A DNA stretch of 32,258 nucleotides, from NCBI GenBank assembly GCA_009379735.1, contig WHTB01000017.1, positions 1 to 32,258 of the forward strand, given 5' to 3'. The DNA is from Propionibacteriales bacterium. Lineage in GTDB: Bacteria > Actinomycetota > Actinomycetes > Propionibacteriales > Nocardioidaceae. Every line of letters begins with the position of its first letter. Within the stretch, counting starts at the first letter, position 1. Under the pieces are notes generated by a model. That model was not told where the DNA came from. It was given only the letters and a program-made list of their open reading frames with translations, and did not search any database. Of this stretch, positions 8,782-17,595 are shown piece by piece. A program made the translations under genes and the position numbers.

Positions 8782-8844
8782 TTTTCTGGTACGGGGGCGC
8801 CCCGTTCCAATAGGTCTGGAACGGGGCGCCCCCGTACCAGAAAA
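8782..8844. terminator. 28-bp-arm perfect palindrome between convergent menA and cds1
   Basis: The arms 8782-8809 and 8817-8844 are perfectly complementary around a 7-base loop. Each arm also contains its own palindrome, GGGGCGCCCC. The base of the stem is TTTT paired with AAAA. Because each transcript meets the T-run first and leaves through the A-run, it lacks the 3' U-tract of an intrinsic terminator in either direction. Its position between two gene ends favours a transcript-end function. Confidence 0.75.
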
Positions 8845-8868
8845 AGAGGTTGGACCAGGCCCGCCCAG

Positions 8869-9984
8869 TCAGGTCGGCTCGTGCCACTCGCCGGTCGCGG
8901 CGAACTGCTCCAGGGTCTTCGTGTACGGCCCGATGTCGAGCCCGGCGGCGGCCAGCCACGCGTCGTCGTAGTAGGTGTGGGCGTACCGCTCCCCGCCGTC
9001 ACACAGCAGTGTCACCACGCTGCCGGACTGTCCGGCCGCACACATCTCGGCGACCAGCCGCAGCGCCCCCCACAGGTTCGTGCCGGTCGAGCCACCCACC
9101 AGCCGCCCGGTCAGCGTCGACGCCCACCGCATCGCCGCCATCGAGGCGGCATCGGGTACGGCGATCATCCGGTCCACGATCGTCGGCACGAAGCTGGGCT
9201 CCACCCGCGGCCGGCCGATGCCCTCGATCCGCGAACTCGTACCCGAGGTGGCGGACACGTCTCCGGAGATCCAGGACGGGAAGAACGCGGAGTTCTCCGG
9301 GTCGACGACGCAGACCCGGGTGTCGAGCCGTTGGAAGCGCACGTACCGGCCGATCGTCGCGCTGGTGCCGCCGGTGCCGGCTCCGACGACCACCCAGGCG
9401 GGCACCGGATGCGCCTCGTGCGCCATCTGCTCGAACACGGACTCCGCGATGTTGTTGTTGCCCCGCCAGTCCGTCGCCCGCTCGGCGTAGGTGAACTGGT
9501 CCATGAAGTGGCCGCCGGACTCGTCGGCCAGCCGGCGCGACTCGTCGTAGATCGTCGCCGGGTCGTCGACCAGGTGGCAGCGCGCGCCGTAGTACTCGAT
9601 CAGCTCGACCTTCTCCCGGCTGGTCGAGCGCGGCATCACGGCGACGAACGGCAGGCCCAGCAATCGGGCGAAGTAGGCCTCGCTGACCGCGGTCGACCCC
9701 GACGACGCCTCGATCACGGTGGTGCCCTCGCCGATCCAGCCGTTGCACAGCGCGTACAGGAACAGCGAGCGCGCCAGCCGGTGCTTCAGGCTGCCGGTCG
9801 GGTGCACCGACTCGTCCTTGAGGTACAGGTCGACGCCCCACTCGACCGGCAGTGGGAACACGTGCAGGTGGGTGTCGGCGCTGCGGTTCGCGTCGGCGTC
9901 GACCTTGCGGATCGCCTCGTTGACCCAGGTACGGGTTTCGGGCCGGCCGCGGTCGACGTCCTGACATCGCGGCTCAGGACCCAT
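8869..9984 (-). CDS. cds1: PLP-dependent L-cysteine desulfhydrase, Cds1-like
   Basis: This 371-residue fold-type II PLP enzyme belongs to the cysteine synthase superfamily. The Schiff-base lysine is K67 in [38 protein letters not shown] should grip the substrate carboxylate, and [15 protein letters not shown] the PLP phosphate. From memory this arrangement closely resembles M. tuberculosis Rv3684 (Cds1), reported to release H2S from cysteine. A cysteine synthase or cystathionine synthase role cannot be excluded by sequence alone. The ATG start overlaps the end of the upstream DUF4229 gene by 11 bases. Sulfide production next to menaquinone and cytochrome genes would fit redox physiology (inference). 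Confidence 0.8.
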   Translation of the reverse strand: MGPEPRCQDVDRGRPETRTWVNEAIRKVDADANRSADTHLHVFPLPVEWGVDLYLKDESVHPTGSLKHRLARSLFLYALCNGWIGEGTTVIEASSGSTAVSEAYFARLLGLPFVAVMPRSTSREKVELIEYYGARCHLVDDPATIYDESRRLADESGGHFMDQFTYAERATDWRGNNNIAESVFEQMAHEAHPVPAWVVVGAGTGGTSATIGRYVRFQRLDTRVCVVDPENSAFFPSWISGDVSATSGTSSRIEGIGRPRVEPSFVPTIVDRMIAVPDAASMAAMRWASTLTGRLVGGSTGTNLWGALRLVAEMCAAGQSGSVVTLLCDGGERYAHTYYDDAWLAAAGLDIGPYTKTLEQFAATGEWHEPT

Positions 9985-10249
9985 CGCCGTCGTCCTCCTT
10001 GCGGCGGGCGGACTCGAATCCTTCGCGGACGCGGTCCGCTCGGGCCGCCACCGACGCCGCCAGCTCGTCGCGGAGCCGACGCAGGAGTACGAGCGCGAGC
10101 ACCGCCGACACCGCCAGCGCGATCAGCGCGGTCCACAGCGCCGTCACGACGGTCCGGTCGAGCCACACCGTCGCGACCAGCCAGACCGCCAACCAGCAGA
10201 CGGCGAACAGCACGAGGCGGGCCGTGGTGTAGAGCAGGAACGGCTTCAC
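9974..10249 (-). CDS. Small two-helix membrane protein, DUF4229-like
   Basis: This 91-residue protein has a GTG start. It has two hydrophobic segments (about residues 5-27 and 33-55), then a charged, probably cytoplasmic tail ([33 protein letters not shown]). The opening [20 protein letters not shown] is typical of the actinobacterial DUF4229 family as I remember it. Function is unknown. It overlaps cds1 by 11 bases and follows the dehydratase by 16 bases, so all three are probably cotranscribed. Confidence 0.75.
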   Translation of the reverse strand: MKPFLLYTTARLVLFAVCWLAVWLVATVWLDRTVVTALWTALIALAVSAVLALVLLRRLRDELAASVAARADRVREGFESARRKEDDGDGS

Positions 10250-10265
10250 AGCAGATCAGCGTAGG

Positions 10266-11222
10266 TCAGCCGGCCAGCACCGAGGCCATCAGGGCAGGGT
10301 CGACGTTGCCGCCGGACAGCACAGCGACCGTACGCCCGGCCGGCAGCCGTTCGCGGTGCTCCAAGTAGCCCGCCACCGCGGTCGCGCCGCTCGGCTCGGC
10401 GACCAGCCGGGAGCCCAGCGCCAGCTCGCGCATCGCCGCCCGGATACCGTCCTCCGAGACGGTCACCACGTCGTCGACGTACTCCCGGATGTGCTGCCAG
10501 GCCAGCTCACCGACCGGACTGACCCGCAGCCCGTCGGCGATAGTGCGGTACGTCTGCTCGACCGGCCAGGTCACCCGCTCCCCGGACCAGAAGCTCTCGG
10601 CCAGGTCGCCCGCCAGCTCGGGCTCGACCGCAATCACGTGGGCGGTGGGGCACAGCGCCTTGACCGCCACCGCGACACCGGAGATGAGCCCGCCGCCGCT
10701 CACCGGGACGAGCACGGCGGCGACATCGGGCAGGTCCTCGGCGATCTCCAGGCCGAGCGTGCCCTGGCCGGCGATCACCGCGGGGTCGTCGTACGGCGGC
10801 ACGAGCACCGCGCCGCGCTCGGCAGCGACCTGCTCGGCGGCCGAGTCGCGCTCGGCCGGCGAGACGATGATCACCTCGGCGCCGAGGGCCCTGGTCGCGT
10901 CGACCTTGACGGCCGGCGCCGCTTCGGGCATCACCACCGTGACGGCGACACCGGCCGCCCGACCGGCCCAGGCGAGCGCGCGGGCGTGGTTCCCGGACGA
11001 GTGCGTCACGACCCCGCGGGCCCGCTGCTCGTCGGTGAGCAGTGCGACGGCGTTGCTGGCTCCGCGGATCTTGAAGACGCCGATCGGTTGCAGCGACTCG
11101 GCCTTCACCCACAACGGCAGGGCGTCGTCGGCCCAGGGGCACGAGAGCAGGGGCGTCCGGGTGACCAGGCCGTCGATCCTGCGGGCAGCCGCCCGGACGT
11201 CATTAATCGTGACCAATCGCAT
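10266..11222 (-). CDS. Threonine/serine dehydratase-like PLP enzyme
   Basis: This 318-residue fold-type II PLP enzyme has the lysine K51 in SLQPIGVFKIRGASNAV, the carboxylate loop THSSGNHARALAWAGRAAGV and the phosphate loop VPVSGGGLISGVA. The C-terminal LSGGNVDPALM is characteristic of threonine ammonia-lyase and serine racemase/dehydratase. There is no C-terminal ACT domain, so it resembles the catabolic, non-isoleucine-regulated type. The exact substrate (threonine, serine, or racemase activity) cannot be settled by sequence. It is divergent from the PLDc_N gene with only 35 bases between the starts, and leads the dehydratase-DUF4229-cds1 group. Confidence 0.8.
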   Translation of the reverse strand: MRLVTINDVRAAARRIDGLVTRTPLLSCPWADDALPLWVKAESLQPIGVFKIRGASNAVALLTDEQRARGVVTHSSGNHARALAWAGRAAGVAVTVVMPEAAPAVKVDATRALGAEVIIVSPAERDSAAEQVAAERGAVLVPPYDDPAVIAGQGTLGLEIAEDLPDVAAVLVPVSGGGLISGVAVAVKALCPTAHVIAVEPELAGDLAESFWSGERVTWPVEQTYRTIADGLRVSPVGELAWQHIREYVDDVVTVSEDGIRAAMRELALGSRLVAEPSGATAVAGYLEHRERLPAGRTVAVLSGGNVDPALMASVLAG

Positions 11223-11245
11223 GCAGACATTCTGCTGGCACGACC

Positions 11246-11251
11246 TACTCT
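11246..11251 (+). promoter_or_regulatory. -10 box of a predicted leaderless transcript
   Basis: TACTCT ends 6 bases before the ATG at 11258, placing the transcription start on the A of the start codon. The 35-base divergent gap must also hold the start region of the dehydratase gene. No ribosome-binding site precedes the ATG, which supports a leaderless mRNA. Confidence 0.45.
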
Positions 11252-11257
11252 TGTCAG

Positions 11258-11542
11258 ATGGGTAAAGCTCTGCTCGTGGTCGTACCCGTGGTGCTGGCGA
11301 TCTACTGCCTGATCCAGGTGCTGCAGGCCCGCCATGGCGTACGCGGCCTCCCCCGCTGGGCCTGGGCTGTGCTGATCATCATGGTGCCGCTCGTCGGCGC
11401 GATCGCGTGGCTCGTGCTCGGCCGGCCACAACGGGGCCGCCCGCCGCAACGGCCGCAACGCCGGACCATCGCCCCCGACGACGACCCCGACTTCCTCCGC
11501 GGCCTCGACTACCGGCAGCCCCGCGACCCCACCGACGACTGA
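11258..11542 (+). CDS. Small membrane protein with PLDc_N-like domain
   Basis: This 94-residue protein has two hydrophobic helices (about 3-22 and 33-54) separated by a short basic loop. The segment LPRWAWAVLIIMVPLVGAIAWLVLGRP is the hallmark of the phospholipase D nuclease N-terminal (PLDc_N) family, which is a membrane anchor without catalytic residues. The hydrophilic tail has proline-, arginine- and aspartate-rich parts. Function is unknown. The stop codon sits inside a hairpin shared with the stop of the convergent ccsB. Confidence 0.8.
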   Translation: MGKALLVVVPVVLAIYCLIQVLQARHGVRGLPRWAWAVLIIMVPLVGAIAWLVLGRPQRGRPPQRPQRRTIAPDDDPDFLRGLDYRQPRDPTDD

Positions 11543-11553
11543 CGGAGCGTCAG
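11539..11553. terminator. Short hairpin containing both convergent stop codons
   Basis: CTGACG (11539-11544) and CGTCAG (11548-11553) flank a GAG loop. The TGA of the PLDc_N gene (11540-11542) lies in one arm and the ccsB stop (11552-11550) in the other. Only 7 bases separate the two coding regions. With a 6-bp stem and no T-run it is weak as a terminator. Confidence 0.4.
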
Positions 11554-12512
11554 CCGACGCCGCCGTAGGAGTGCAGACCGCTGGCGAACAGGTTGATGCC
11601 GACGTAGTTGAACAGGAAGGTCAGGAACGCCGCCAACGCCAGGTAGGCCGCCTTCCGGCCCTGCCAGCCGGCGGTCGCCCGGGCATGGAGGTACGCCGCG
11701 TAGACGACCCAGGTGATGAACGCCCAGACCTCCTTGGGATCCCAGCCCCAGTAGCGGCCCCAGGCGTGCTCCGCCCAGATCGGGCCCGCCACCAAGACGC
11801 CGAACGTCCACAGCGGGAACGCGAACGCATGCACCCGGAACGCCACCCGGTCGAGGAACGCCGCCGCCGGCATCCGGCCCACCACACCGCCGAGGGCGCC
11901 GCCCCGCTCGGCCCGCTCCCGGACCAGGTAGAGCACCGAGACGAAGGCACCGACGGCGAATGCACCACCCGCGACCGCCGCCGCGGCGACGTGGATGACG
12001 AGCCAGTACGAGTGCAGCGCAGGCACCAGCGGTCCGGGCGCGACGTACAGGGCCGGGACCAGCATCGAGGCCGCGAGTACGACGGCCACGAAGGCCGTCA
12101 CCAGCAGGCCGAGCCAGCGCAGCTTGAACAGCCGGACCGCGACCAGGTAGGCACCGGTCACCGCCAGCGCGCCGGTGGTGTTGAACTCGAACATGTTGCC
12201 CCACGGGACCCGCTCGGCCGCAGCCGCGCGGGCCACCACGCCGACTAGGTGGATGACGAACGCCAGGCCGGTCAGCGAGAGGCCGATCCGGCCGACCACC
12301 TCGAAACGCGGCTCGGCCGGGGGCGCCGTGACGTCCGGCGACGGCGGCACTGCTGCCCCGGCGCCGACCAGCTCACGCCGGCGCTCGACCGGCGGTTCGA
12401 CCTGCCGGGCGAACGCCCACTCAGCCACATGGGCGACCAGCGCCAGCACGTACACCACGGTCGCCGACGCGAACGCGAGGTTGGACAGCGAGCCCCACTC
12501 GGTCATGGTCAC
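11550..12512 (-). CDS. ccsB: Cytochrome c biogenesis protein CcsB/ResC (CcsA family)
   Basis: This 320-residue polytopic membrane protein of System II cytochrome c maturation, together with ResB, exports haem and ligates it to apocytochrome c. The tryptophan-rich haem-binding WWD segment WAEHAWGRYWGWDPKEVWAF lies at about residues 245-264. Histidines are in the flanking helices (LHSYWLVIHV, and HARATAGW after the WWD). About eight membrane helices are visible, with a proline-rich cytoplasmic loop near 40-68. The GTG start overlaps the resB stop as GTGA; an ATG two codons later is also possible. It is the last gene of the hemL operon. Confidence 0.93.
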   Translation of the reverse strand: MTMTEWGSLSNLAFASATVVYVLALVAHVAEWAFARQVEPPVERRRELVGAGAAVPPSPDVTAPPAEPRFEVVGRIGLSLTGLAFVIHLVGVVARAAAAERVPWGNMFEFNTTGALAVTGAYLVAVRLFKLRWLGLLVTAFVAVVLAASMLVPALYVAPGPLVPALHSYWLVIHVAAAAVAGGAFAVGAFVSVLYLVRERAERGGALGGVVGRMPAAAFLDRVAFRVHAFAFPLWTFGVLVAGPIWAEHAWGRYWGWDPKEVWAFITWVVYAAYLHARATAGWQGRKAAYLALAAFLTFLFNYVGINLFASGLHSYGGVG

Positions 12513-14089
12513 GACGACTCCTCCTGCTCGGGCTGATCCTTCGCGGGCCTACCGATCGCCGCCACTAGGTCGTCGAGACCGGACGCGAGGTCACCCCCGG
12601 ACACCCGGTCGAGGCCGGCCGCCTCGACCACGGTACGCCCGTCCGGTCCGGCCCCGGCCACCCGGACCCAGGTGCGCCGCGGCCTGATGTAAAGCGACGT
12701 GACCATGCCGGCCAGGCCGAGCAGCACACCGGCCAGCGCGACGGTCTTGCCGGGGGTGTGGCTGACCTGCAGCTGCACGGCGCGGTTCAGGCCGGCGAAC
12801 GTAACCGACCCCGCACCGCCAGGGAGTTGCTTGGTCTGCCCGGGCTCCAGCAGCAGCCGGAACGGCTCACCGTCCTCCTCCAGCTGCGTCAGCCCGTCCT
12901 TGTCGAGTACGTAGACCGACTGCGGCCGGCCGTCGTCCATGCCGAGGTCGCCGGTGAACCCGGTGAGCACGAGCGCCGGCCGCAACGCGTCGGGGAACGT
13001 CGAGTGCGGGCCACGCTCGGGCGTGATCGCGAACGTCGGCAGGAAGAAACCCTCGAAGCCGATCTGGGTCGGCTGCGCGTCGGGCACCTTCACCACGCCG
13101 AACGACGTGTTGGACGAGTCCTGCGGCAAGAACGGCACCGGCCCGCTGAACGCCACGTCCCCGTTGCCGTCCCGCACCGTGACCTCGGGCGCATATCCGT
13201 TGCCCACCAGGAAGACCGACGTGCCGCCGATCTCCAGCGGCTGGTTGACGGCGAGTGCCTTGCTCCGCGGCTCCGCCCCCGGCTCGGTCAGGTAGTTGAG
13301 CGTGGCGTCGAACGACCGGGCGGCGCCGCGCTGCTCGTCACCCATCTCGTAGGTCGCCTCGAACTGCTCGAGGGTGAGCGAGAACGGCACCAGGTCGTCG
13401 ATGTCGTACAGCGCGCCCGGCTTGAACTCGTCGTACTGCGTGAGGGTGTTGGAGAACCCCTGCCCCTCGGCGAGGTAGGCACCGCCCTTGAAGCCGAACA
13501 GGGCGCCGTACGCCACCCCGGCGAGGACGACGAGCACCGACAGGTGGAACACCAGGTTGCCGGCCTCCCGGTAGCGACCGCGCTCCGCGGCGAGCACGAC
13601 CCGACCCGAGTCGTCGGCATAGCGACGTACCCGGAACCGGGACCGACGCAGCGCCCGCTCGGCATCGGCGGCGAGATCGTCGACGGCAGCGGCCGAGCTC
13701 CACGTACGGTGCTCCGGCAGCCGGGCGAGGTTGCGCGGCGCCGGCGGCGGCTGTGCCCGGAAGCTGCGCCAGTACTGCCGGGTGCGCGGGATGATGCAGC
13801 CGACGAGCGACAGCATCAGGAGTACGTAGACCGCGCCGAACCACACCGAGGTGTAGACGGTGAACAGGCCCAGCCGGTCGTACCACTCCCCGAGCGTCGG
13901 GTTGGCCTCGCGGAAGGCGAACACCTCACTCGGGCTCACCGCCTGCTGCGGGATCAGCGAGCCCGGGATCGCCGCCATCGCCAGCAGGAAGAGCAGGATC
14001 AGCGCGGTGCGCATCGACGTCAGCCGACGCCAGGCCCAGCGACCGAGCTCGAGCGGCGACAGCGCGGACGCCCCGGCCTGCTTGTCCAT
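12509..14089 (-). CDS. resB: Cytochrome c biogenesis protein ResB
   Basis: The 526-residue membrane protein partners CcsB in the System II haem lyase. Helices near the N-terminus include SMRTALILLFLLAMAAIPGSLIPQ and YTSVWFGAVYVLLMLSLVGCIIPRTRQYWRS, typical of ResB. A third, LVFHLSVLVVLAGVAYGALFGFKGG, leads into a large extracytoplasmic domain of about 250 residues. A last helix (VALAGVLLGLAGMVTSLYIRPRRTWVRV) precedes a cytoplasmic tail. The ATG forms TGATG with the ccdA stop; a GTG one codon earlier is also possible. The long open frame upstream of this start is a shadow of ccdA. Confidence 0.93.
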   Translation of the reverse strand: MDKQAGASALSPLELGRWAWRRLTSMRTALILLFLLAMAAIPGSLIPQQAVSPSEVFAFREANPTLGEWYDRLGLFTVYTSVWFGAVYVLLMLSLVGCIIPRTRQYWRSFRAQPPPAPRNLARLPEHRTWSSAAAVDDLAADAERALRRSRFRVRRYADDSGRVVLAAERGRYREAGNLVFHLSVLVVLAGVAYGALFGFKGGAYLAEGQGFSNTLTQYDEFKPGALYDIDDLVPFSLTLEQFEATYEMGDEQRGAARSFDATLNYLTEPGAEPRSKALAVNQPLEIGGTSVFLVGNGYAPEVTVRDGNGDVAFSGPVPFLPQDSSNTSFGVVKVPDAQPTQIGFEGFFLPTFAITPERGPHSTFPDALRPALVLTGFTGDLGMDDGRPQSVYVLDKDGLTQLEEDGEPFRLLLEPGQTKQLPGGAGSVTFAGLNRAVQLQVSHTPGKTVALAGVLLGLAGMVTSLYIRPRRTWVRVAGAGPDGRTVVEAAGLDRVSGGDLASGLDDLVAAIGRPAKDQPEQEESS

Positions 14090-14847
14090 CACACCACCGT
14101 CGAGAAGTTGGTCGTCCACCCGAGCATCTCCGCGACCAGCCGGTCCCACCAGCCGGTGACCAGCAGCACGCCGACGGCGATCAGCATGACCCCGCCGACC
14201 CGGGTCACCCACTGCTGATGGCGGCGCACGACGCCGACGGCACCGAGCATCTTGCGGAACGCCAACGCAGCAAGGACGAACGGCAGGCCCAGGCCGAGGC
14301 AGTAGACGAACGTGAGGAACGCACCGCGACCGGCGGACGCCTCGTTGGCGCTGAGCGTGAGCACGGCCCCGAGGGTGGGGCCGATGCACGGAGTCCAACC
14401 CACGCCGAACAGCACGCCGAGCATCGGCGCCGCGGCCACGCCGACCGCGGGCACCCGGTGGAAGCGCACGTCCCGCTGCAGCAACGGCACCATGCCGAGG
14501 AACGCGATCCCGAGCACGATCGTGACGCCGCCCAAGATGCGGGTGATCGTCTGCTGGTGCTCGAGGAGCAGGTCGCCGAGTGCCCCGAACAGCGCGCCGT
14601 ACGACACGAACACCGCGCTGAACCCGAGCACGAACAGCACCGACCCGAGCAGCATCCGGCCCCGCGCCCGGGCGGACTGCTGAGCCTGCAGGTCGGCACC
14701 GGACAGCCCGGTCATGTAAGACACGTAGCCCGGGAGCAGCGGCAGCACGCAGGGCGACAGGAACGACACCAACCCGGCGAGCAGGGCGATCGGCACCGCC
14801 AGCAGGAGCGTGCCGTCGGTGACGGACTCGTGCAGCCAGTCGGTCAT
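14089..14847 (-). CDS. ccdA: Thiol-disulfide transporter CcdA
   Basis: This 252-residue six-helix membrane protein of the CcdA/DsbD family passes reducing equivalents from cytoplasmic thioredoxin to the extracytoplasmic ResA, keeping apocytochrome c thiols reduced. The two redox cysteines are visible in the family contexts SFLSPCVLPLLPGYVSY (C33) and GVGWTPCIGPTLGAV (C154). The start ATG overlaps the resA stop as ATGA. Confidence 0.95.
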   Translation of the reverse strand: MTDWLHESVTDGTLLLAVPIALLAGLVSFLSPCVLPLLPGYVSYMTGLSGADLQAQQSARARGRMLLGSVLFVLGFSAVFVSYGALFGALGDLLLEHQQTITRILGGVTIVLGIAFLGMVPLLQRDVRFHRVPAVGVAAAPMLGVLFGVGWTPCIGPTLGAVLTLSANEASAGRGAFLTFVYCLGLGLPFVLAALAFRKMLGAVGVVRRHQQWVTRVGGVMLIAVGVLLVTGWWDRLVAEMLGWTTNFSTVV

Positions 14848-15425
14848 GCGGCGCCACCCCGTACGTCCTCGACGATGCCGACCAGGGTCGACCGGGTCAC
14901 CTCGCCCGACACCAACGCGGCGACCCGTCCGTCGCCGTCGACCACGATCGTGCTGGGGATACTCACCGCGCGCGGCTCGAGGCCGAGCAGGGTGGAGCTG
15001 TCCGGGTCGTAGATGCTGGGGTAGGCGATCTCGTACCGGCGCTCGAACGCCCGCGCCCGGTCCTGCTGACCGTGGTCCTTGACGTTGATGCCGATGAACT
15101 GCACGCCGTCACCGGCCAGCTCCGCCGCGGCGGCCTTCAGCTCCGGGGCCTCGGATCGGCACGGGCCGCACCACGAGCCCCAGACGTTGAGCACGACCAC
15201 CTGCCCGGCGAAGTCGGACAGCGCGACCGGCTCGTCGTCGAGCGACGTCCCGCTGATCTGCGGCGCGGCCTTCCGGTCTCCGGCCGGCACGATCTGGACC
15301 GTACCCGCGCCGGACACGAACCCCTCGGCGCCGCCCCGGGTCTGGCTGCACCCGGTGACCGACCCAGCGCCCGCGGTGGCCACCAGCGTGACCGCCGCGA
15401 CCGCGGCGAGGGCTCGGCCTGACAT
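14844..15425 (-). CDS. resA: Thioredoxin-like lipoprotein ResA/TlpA
   Basis: This 193-residue extracytoplasmic thioredoxin-fold protein reduces the CXXCH cysteines of apocytochrome c. It has an N-terminal signal with a lipobox ending at C26 (GSVTGC), so it is predicted to be membrane anchored by lipid. The active site is WGSWCGPCRSEAPEL (C86, C89), followed by the cis-proline context SIPSTIVVDGDGRV. It sits 6 bases after the histidine phosphatase gene and overlaps ccdA by ATGA. Confidence 0.94.
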   Translation of the reverse strand: MSGRALAAVAAVTLVATAGAGSVTGCSQTRGGAEGFVSGAGTVQIVPAGDRKAAPQISGTSLDDEPVALSDFAGQVVVLNVWGSWCGPCRSEAPELKAAAAELAGDGVQFIGINVKDHGQQDRARAFERRYEIAYPSIYDPDSSTLLGLEPRAVSIPSTIVVDGDGRVAALVSGEVTRSTLVGIVEDVRGGAA

Positions 15426-15431
15426 GGCTGG

Positions 15432-16118
15432 TCAGGCTCCCGCGCTGAACGACTTGCCGCGGACCGGGAGCAGGTCGGCGGCCGGCTCCGAGTACGCGAC
15501 GGAGACGATCTCGTCGGCGATGTAGGTGAACGACGTAAGGCTGGCCAGGCTGCACTGCCGCCGCCGCGGGTCGTGCAGGAAGGCGCGACCCTCGACCGCC
15601 GACCGCACGATCCAGATCGGCAGCTGGTGGGAGACGACGAGCGCCTCGTGACCTCGGGCGGCGTCGCGCGCGTCGCTCATCGCCGCCAGCATCCGCGGCA
15701 CGATCTGCCGATACGGCTCACCCCACGACGGCCGCCACGGGTTGCGCAGGTGCCACCACGACGCCGGCCGGCGCAGCGCGCCGTCACCGACACCGAACGC
15801 CTTGCCCTCGAAGTAGTTGCCGGCCTCGATCACCCGGCGGTCCGTGACGATGTCCAGACCGAGCGCCTCGCCGCTCGGCCGCGCCGTCTCCTGCGCCCGG
15901 TCCAGCGGCGACGCCACCAGGTGGGTGATGTCGCGGTCGCGCACGGTCTCGGCGACCCGTTCGGCCATCACCTTGCCCAGCTCGGACAGGTGGTAGTCGG
16001 GCAGCCGCCCGTAGAGGACCCCGTCGGGGTTGTGCACCTCACCGTGCCTCAGCAGGTGGACGACGGTCGCGCGCCCGTTCGTCGCCGGGCCGGCGGGTCG
16101 GTCGTCGTGCGTGCTCAT
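15432..16118 (-). CDS. Histidine phosphatase family protein (phosphoglycerate mutase-like)
   Basis: This 228-residue protein has the histidine phosphatase signature [20 protein letters not shown] (RHG at 24-26), a second conserved segment [19 protein letters not shown] and the distal histidine motif [12 protein letters not shown]. It is not the glycolytic enzyme by context. It lies between hemL (ATGA overlap) and resA (6-base gap), the order seen in mycobacteria (Rv0525 position, from memory). The substrate is unknown. Linkage suggests a role in haem or cytochrome c physiology, but nothing in the sequence proves it. Confidence 0.88.
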   Translation of the reverse strand: MSTHDDRPAGPATNGRATVVHLLRHGEVHNPDGVLYGRLPDYHLSELGKVMAERVAETVRDRDITHLVASPLDRAQETARPSGEALGLDIVTDRRVIEAGNYFEGKAFGVGDGALRRPASWWHLRNPWRPSWGEPYRQIVPRMLAAMSDARDAARGHEALVVSHQLPIWIVRSAVEGRAFLHDPRRRQCSLASLTSFTYIADEIVSVAYSEPAADLLPVRGKSFSAGA

Positions 16119-17461
16119 CCAGGTCCCTCGTCGTCGGGTCGAGCGGCGGCGGCGGCCGCGGCGGCGTGCGGGACCGCCTCGGCGATGCGGTCGAGCGCAG
16201 CGTCGTCGTGTGCAGCGCTGACGAACCACGCCTCGAACGCGCTCGGCGGCAGGTAGACACCGTGCGCCAGCATCGCGTGGAAGAACGCCCGGAAGCGGTG
16301 CTGGGCCTGCCGTTGCGCGCCGTCGAAGTCGCGTACGGACGTGGCTGCCTCGTCTCCGTCCTTTACGAAGAAGACACTGAAGAGGTTCCCGGCGGCCTGC
16401 ACGACATGCGGAACCGCGGCCTCGGTGAGCGCCTTCCCGACCAGCTGCTGGACCTGTGCGGCGGCGGAGTCGACCCGGCGGTAGACGTCGGCGGTCGCCA
16501 GCCGAAGCGTGGTGAGGCCGGCGGTGACGGCGACCGGGTTCCCCGACAACGTGCCCGCCTGGTAGACCGGTCCGTCGGGCGCCAGCTGCGCCATCAGTTC
16601 GGTACGGCCGCCGAACGCCGCGGCCGGGAAGCCGCCGCCCATCACCTTGCCGAACGTCATCAGGTCGGGCCGCCAGCCGTCACCGTCGAGGCCGTGGTAG
16701 CCGCTGCGGCTGACCCGGAACCCGGTCATCACCTCGTCGCTGACCATCAGTACGCCGTGTGCGGCGCAGGTCTCGGCGAGGAACCGGTTGAACCCGGCCT
16801 CCGGGGTGACCACGCCCATGTTGCCTGGCGCGGCCTCGGTGATCAGGCAGGCGATCCGGTCGCCGTGCTCGGCGAACGCGGCGGAGACCGCGGCCCGGTC
16901 GTTGTACGGGAGGACCAGGGTGGCCGCCGTCGCCGCCGCGGGCACCCCCGGGGTACCGGGCAGCCCGAACGTGACCACTCCGGACCCGGCCGCCGCGAGC
17001 AGGGAGTCGACGTGCCCGTGGTAGCAGCCGGCGAACTTCACCACGAGGTCGCGGCCGGTGACCCCACGGGCCAGCCGGATGGCCGACATCGTCGCCTCGG
17101 TGCCGGAGGACACCAACCGGACCGAGTCGACCGGCGTACGGTCGACGATCTCCTCGGCCAGCTCGACCTCGGGCCGGGTGGGCGCGCCGTACGACGTGCC
17201 GGCGCCGACCGCGCTCCGCACCGCGGCGACCACGTCGGGGTGTGCGTGCCCGAGCAGCATCGGTCCCCACGAGCAGACCAGGTCGACGTACTCCCGACCG
17301 TCGGCGTCGACCAGGAACGGGCCGCGCGCCGACGCGATGAAGCGCGGTGTGCCGCCGACCGCACCGAACGCGCGAACCGGTGAGTTGACCCCACCCGGCG
17401 TCACCGCGCGAGCGCGGTCGAACAGCTGCTGGGAGTGCGGCGCGTCGGCGGGGTACGGCAT
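16115..17461 (-). CDS. hemL: Glutamate-1-semialdehyde 2,1-aminomutase HemL
   Basis: This 448-residue class III PLP aminotransferase makes 5-aminolevulinate from glutamate-1-semialdehyde, the step after HemA. The signature [19 protein letters not shown] is at 21-39. PLP contacts include [15 protein letters not shown], and the Schiff-base lysine is K272 in [14 protein letters not shown]. The ATG at 17461 was chosen because homology starts at about residue 10. An in-frame ATG at 17500 would add 13 non-conserved residues. The gene starts a six-gene operon running through ccsB, tying haem supply to cytochrome c assembly. A three-codon open frame (ATG at 17472) ends in the hemL start as TGATG. Confidence 0.95.
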   Translation of the reverse strand: MPYPADAPHSQQLFDRARAVTPGGVNSPVRAFGAVGGTPRFIASARGPFLVDADGREYVDLVCSWGPMLLGHAHPDVVAAVRSAVGAGTSYGAPTRPEVELAEEIVDRTPVDSVRLVSSGTEATMSAIRLARGVTGRDLVVKFAGCYHGHVDSLLAAAGSGVVTFGLPGTPGVPAAATAATLVLPYNDRAAVSAAFAEHGDRIACLITEAAPGNMGVVTPEAGFNRFLAETCAAHGVLMVSDEVMTGFRVSRSGYHGLDGDGWRPDLMTFGKVMGGGFPAAAFGGRTELMAQLAPDGPVYQAGTLSGNPVAVTAGLTTLRLATADVYRRVDSAAAQVQQLVGKALTEAAVPHVVQAAGNLFSVFFVKDGDEAATSVRDFDGAQRQAQHRFRAFFHAMLAHGVYLPPSAFEAWFVSAAHDDAALDRIAEAVPHAAAAAAAARPDDEGPG

Positions 17462-17595
17462 CACCGAGCCATTGTCGCCTGCACGGCCGGCTGGCTCCAC
17501 CCGGGGTCACGGTGGCCTACGCGGCGTCTGTAAACGTCTGTGACACTCGGTGTGCAAGATGGGTCACATCCGGATAGACCGCGTCATGACCCTCG

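Noticed and set aside
2167-14857. Very long minus-strand open frames (838 residues at 2167-4683, 782 at 12509-14857, 591 at 3825-5600)
   Set aside because: Their upstream halves are shadow translations of neighbouring genes in other frames, a GC-rich artefact. The real starts are fixed by overlapping stop/start codons and by homology.
17539-17568. TGTGAC and GTCACA as a CRP-like operator upstream of the transglycosylase gene
   Set aside because: The half-sites are 18 bases apart instead of the spacing CRP needs, and no further symmetry exists between them.
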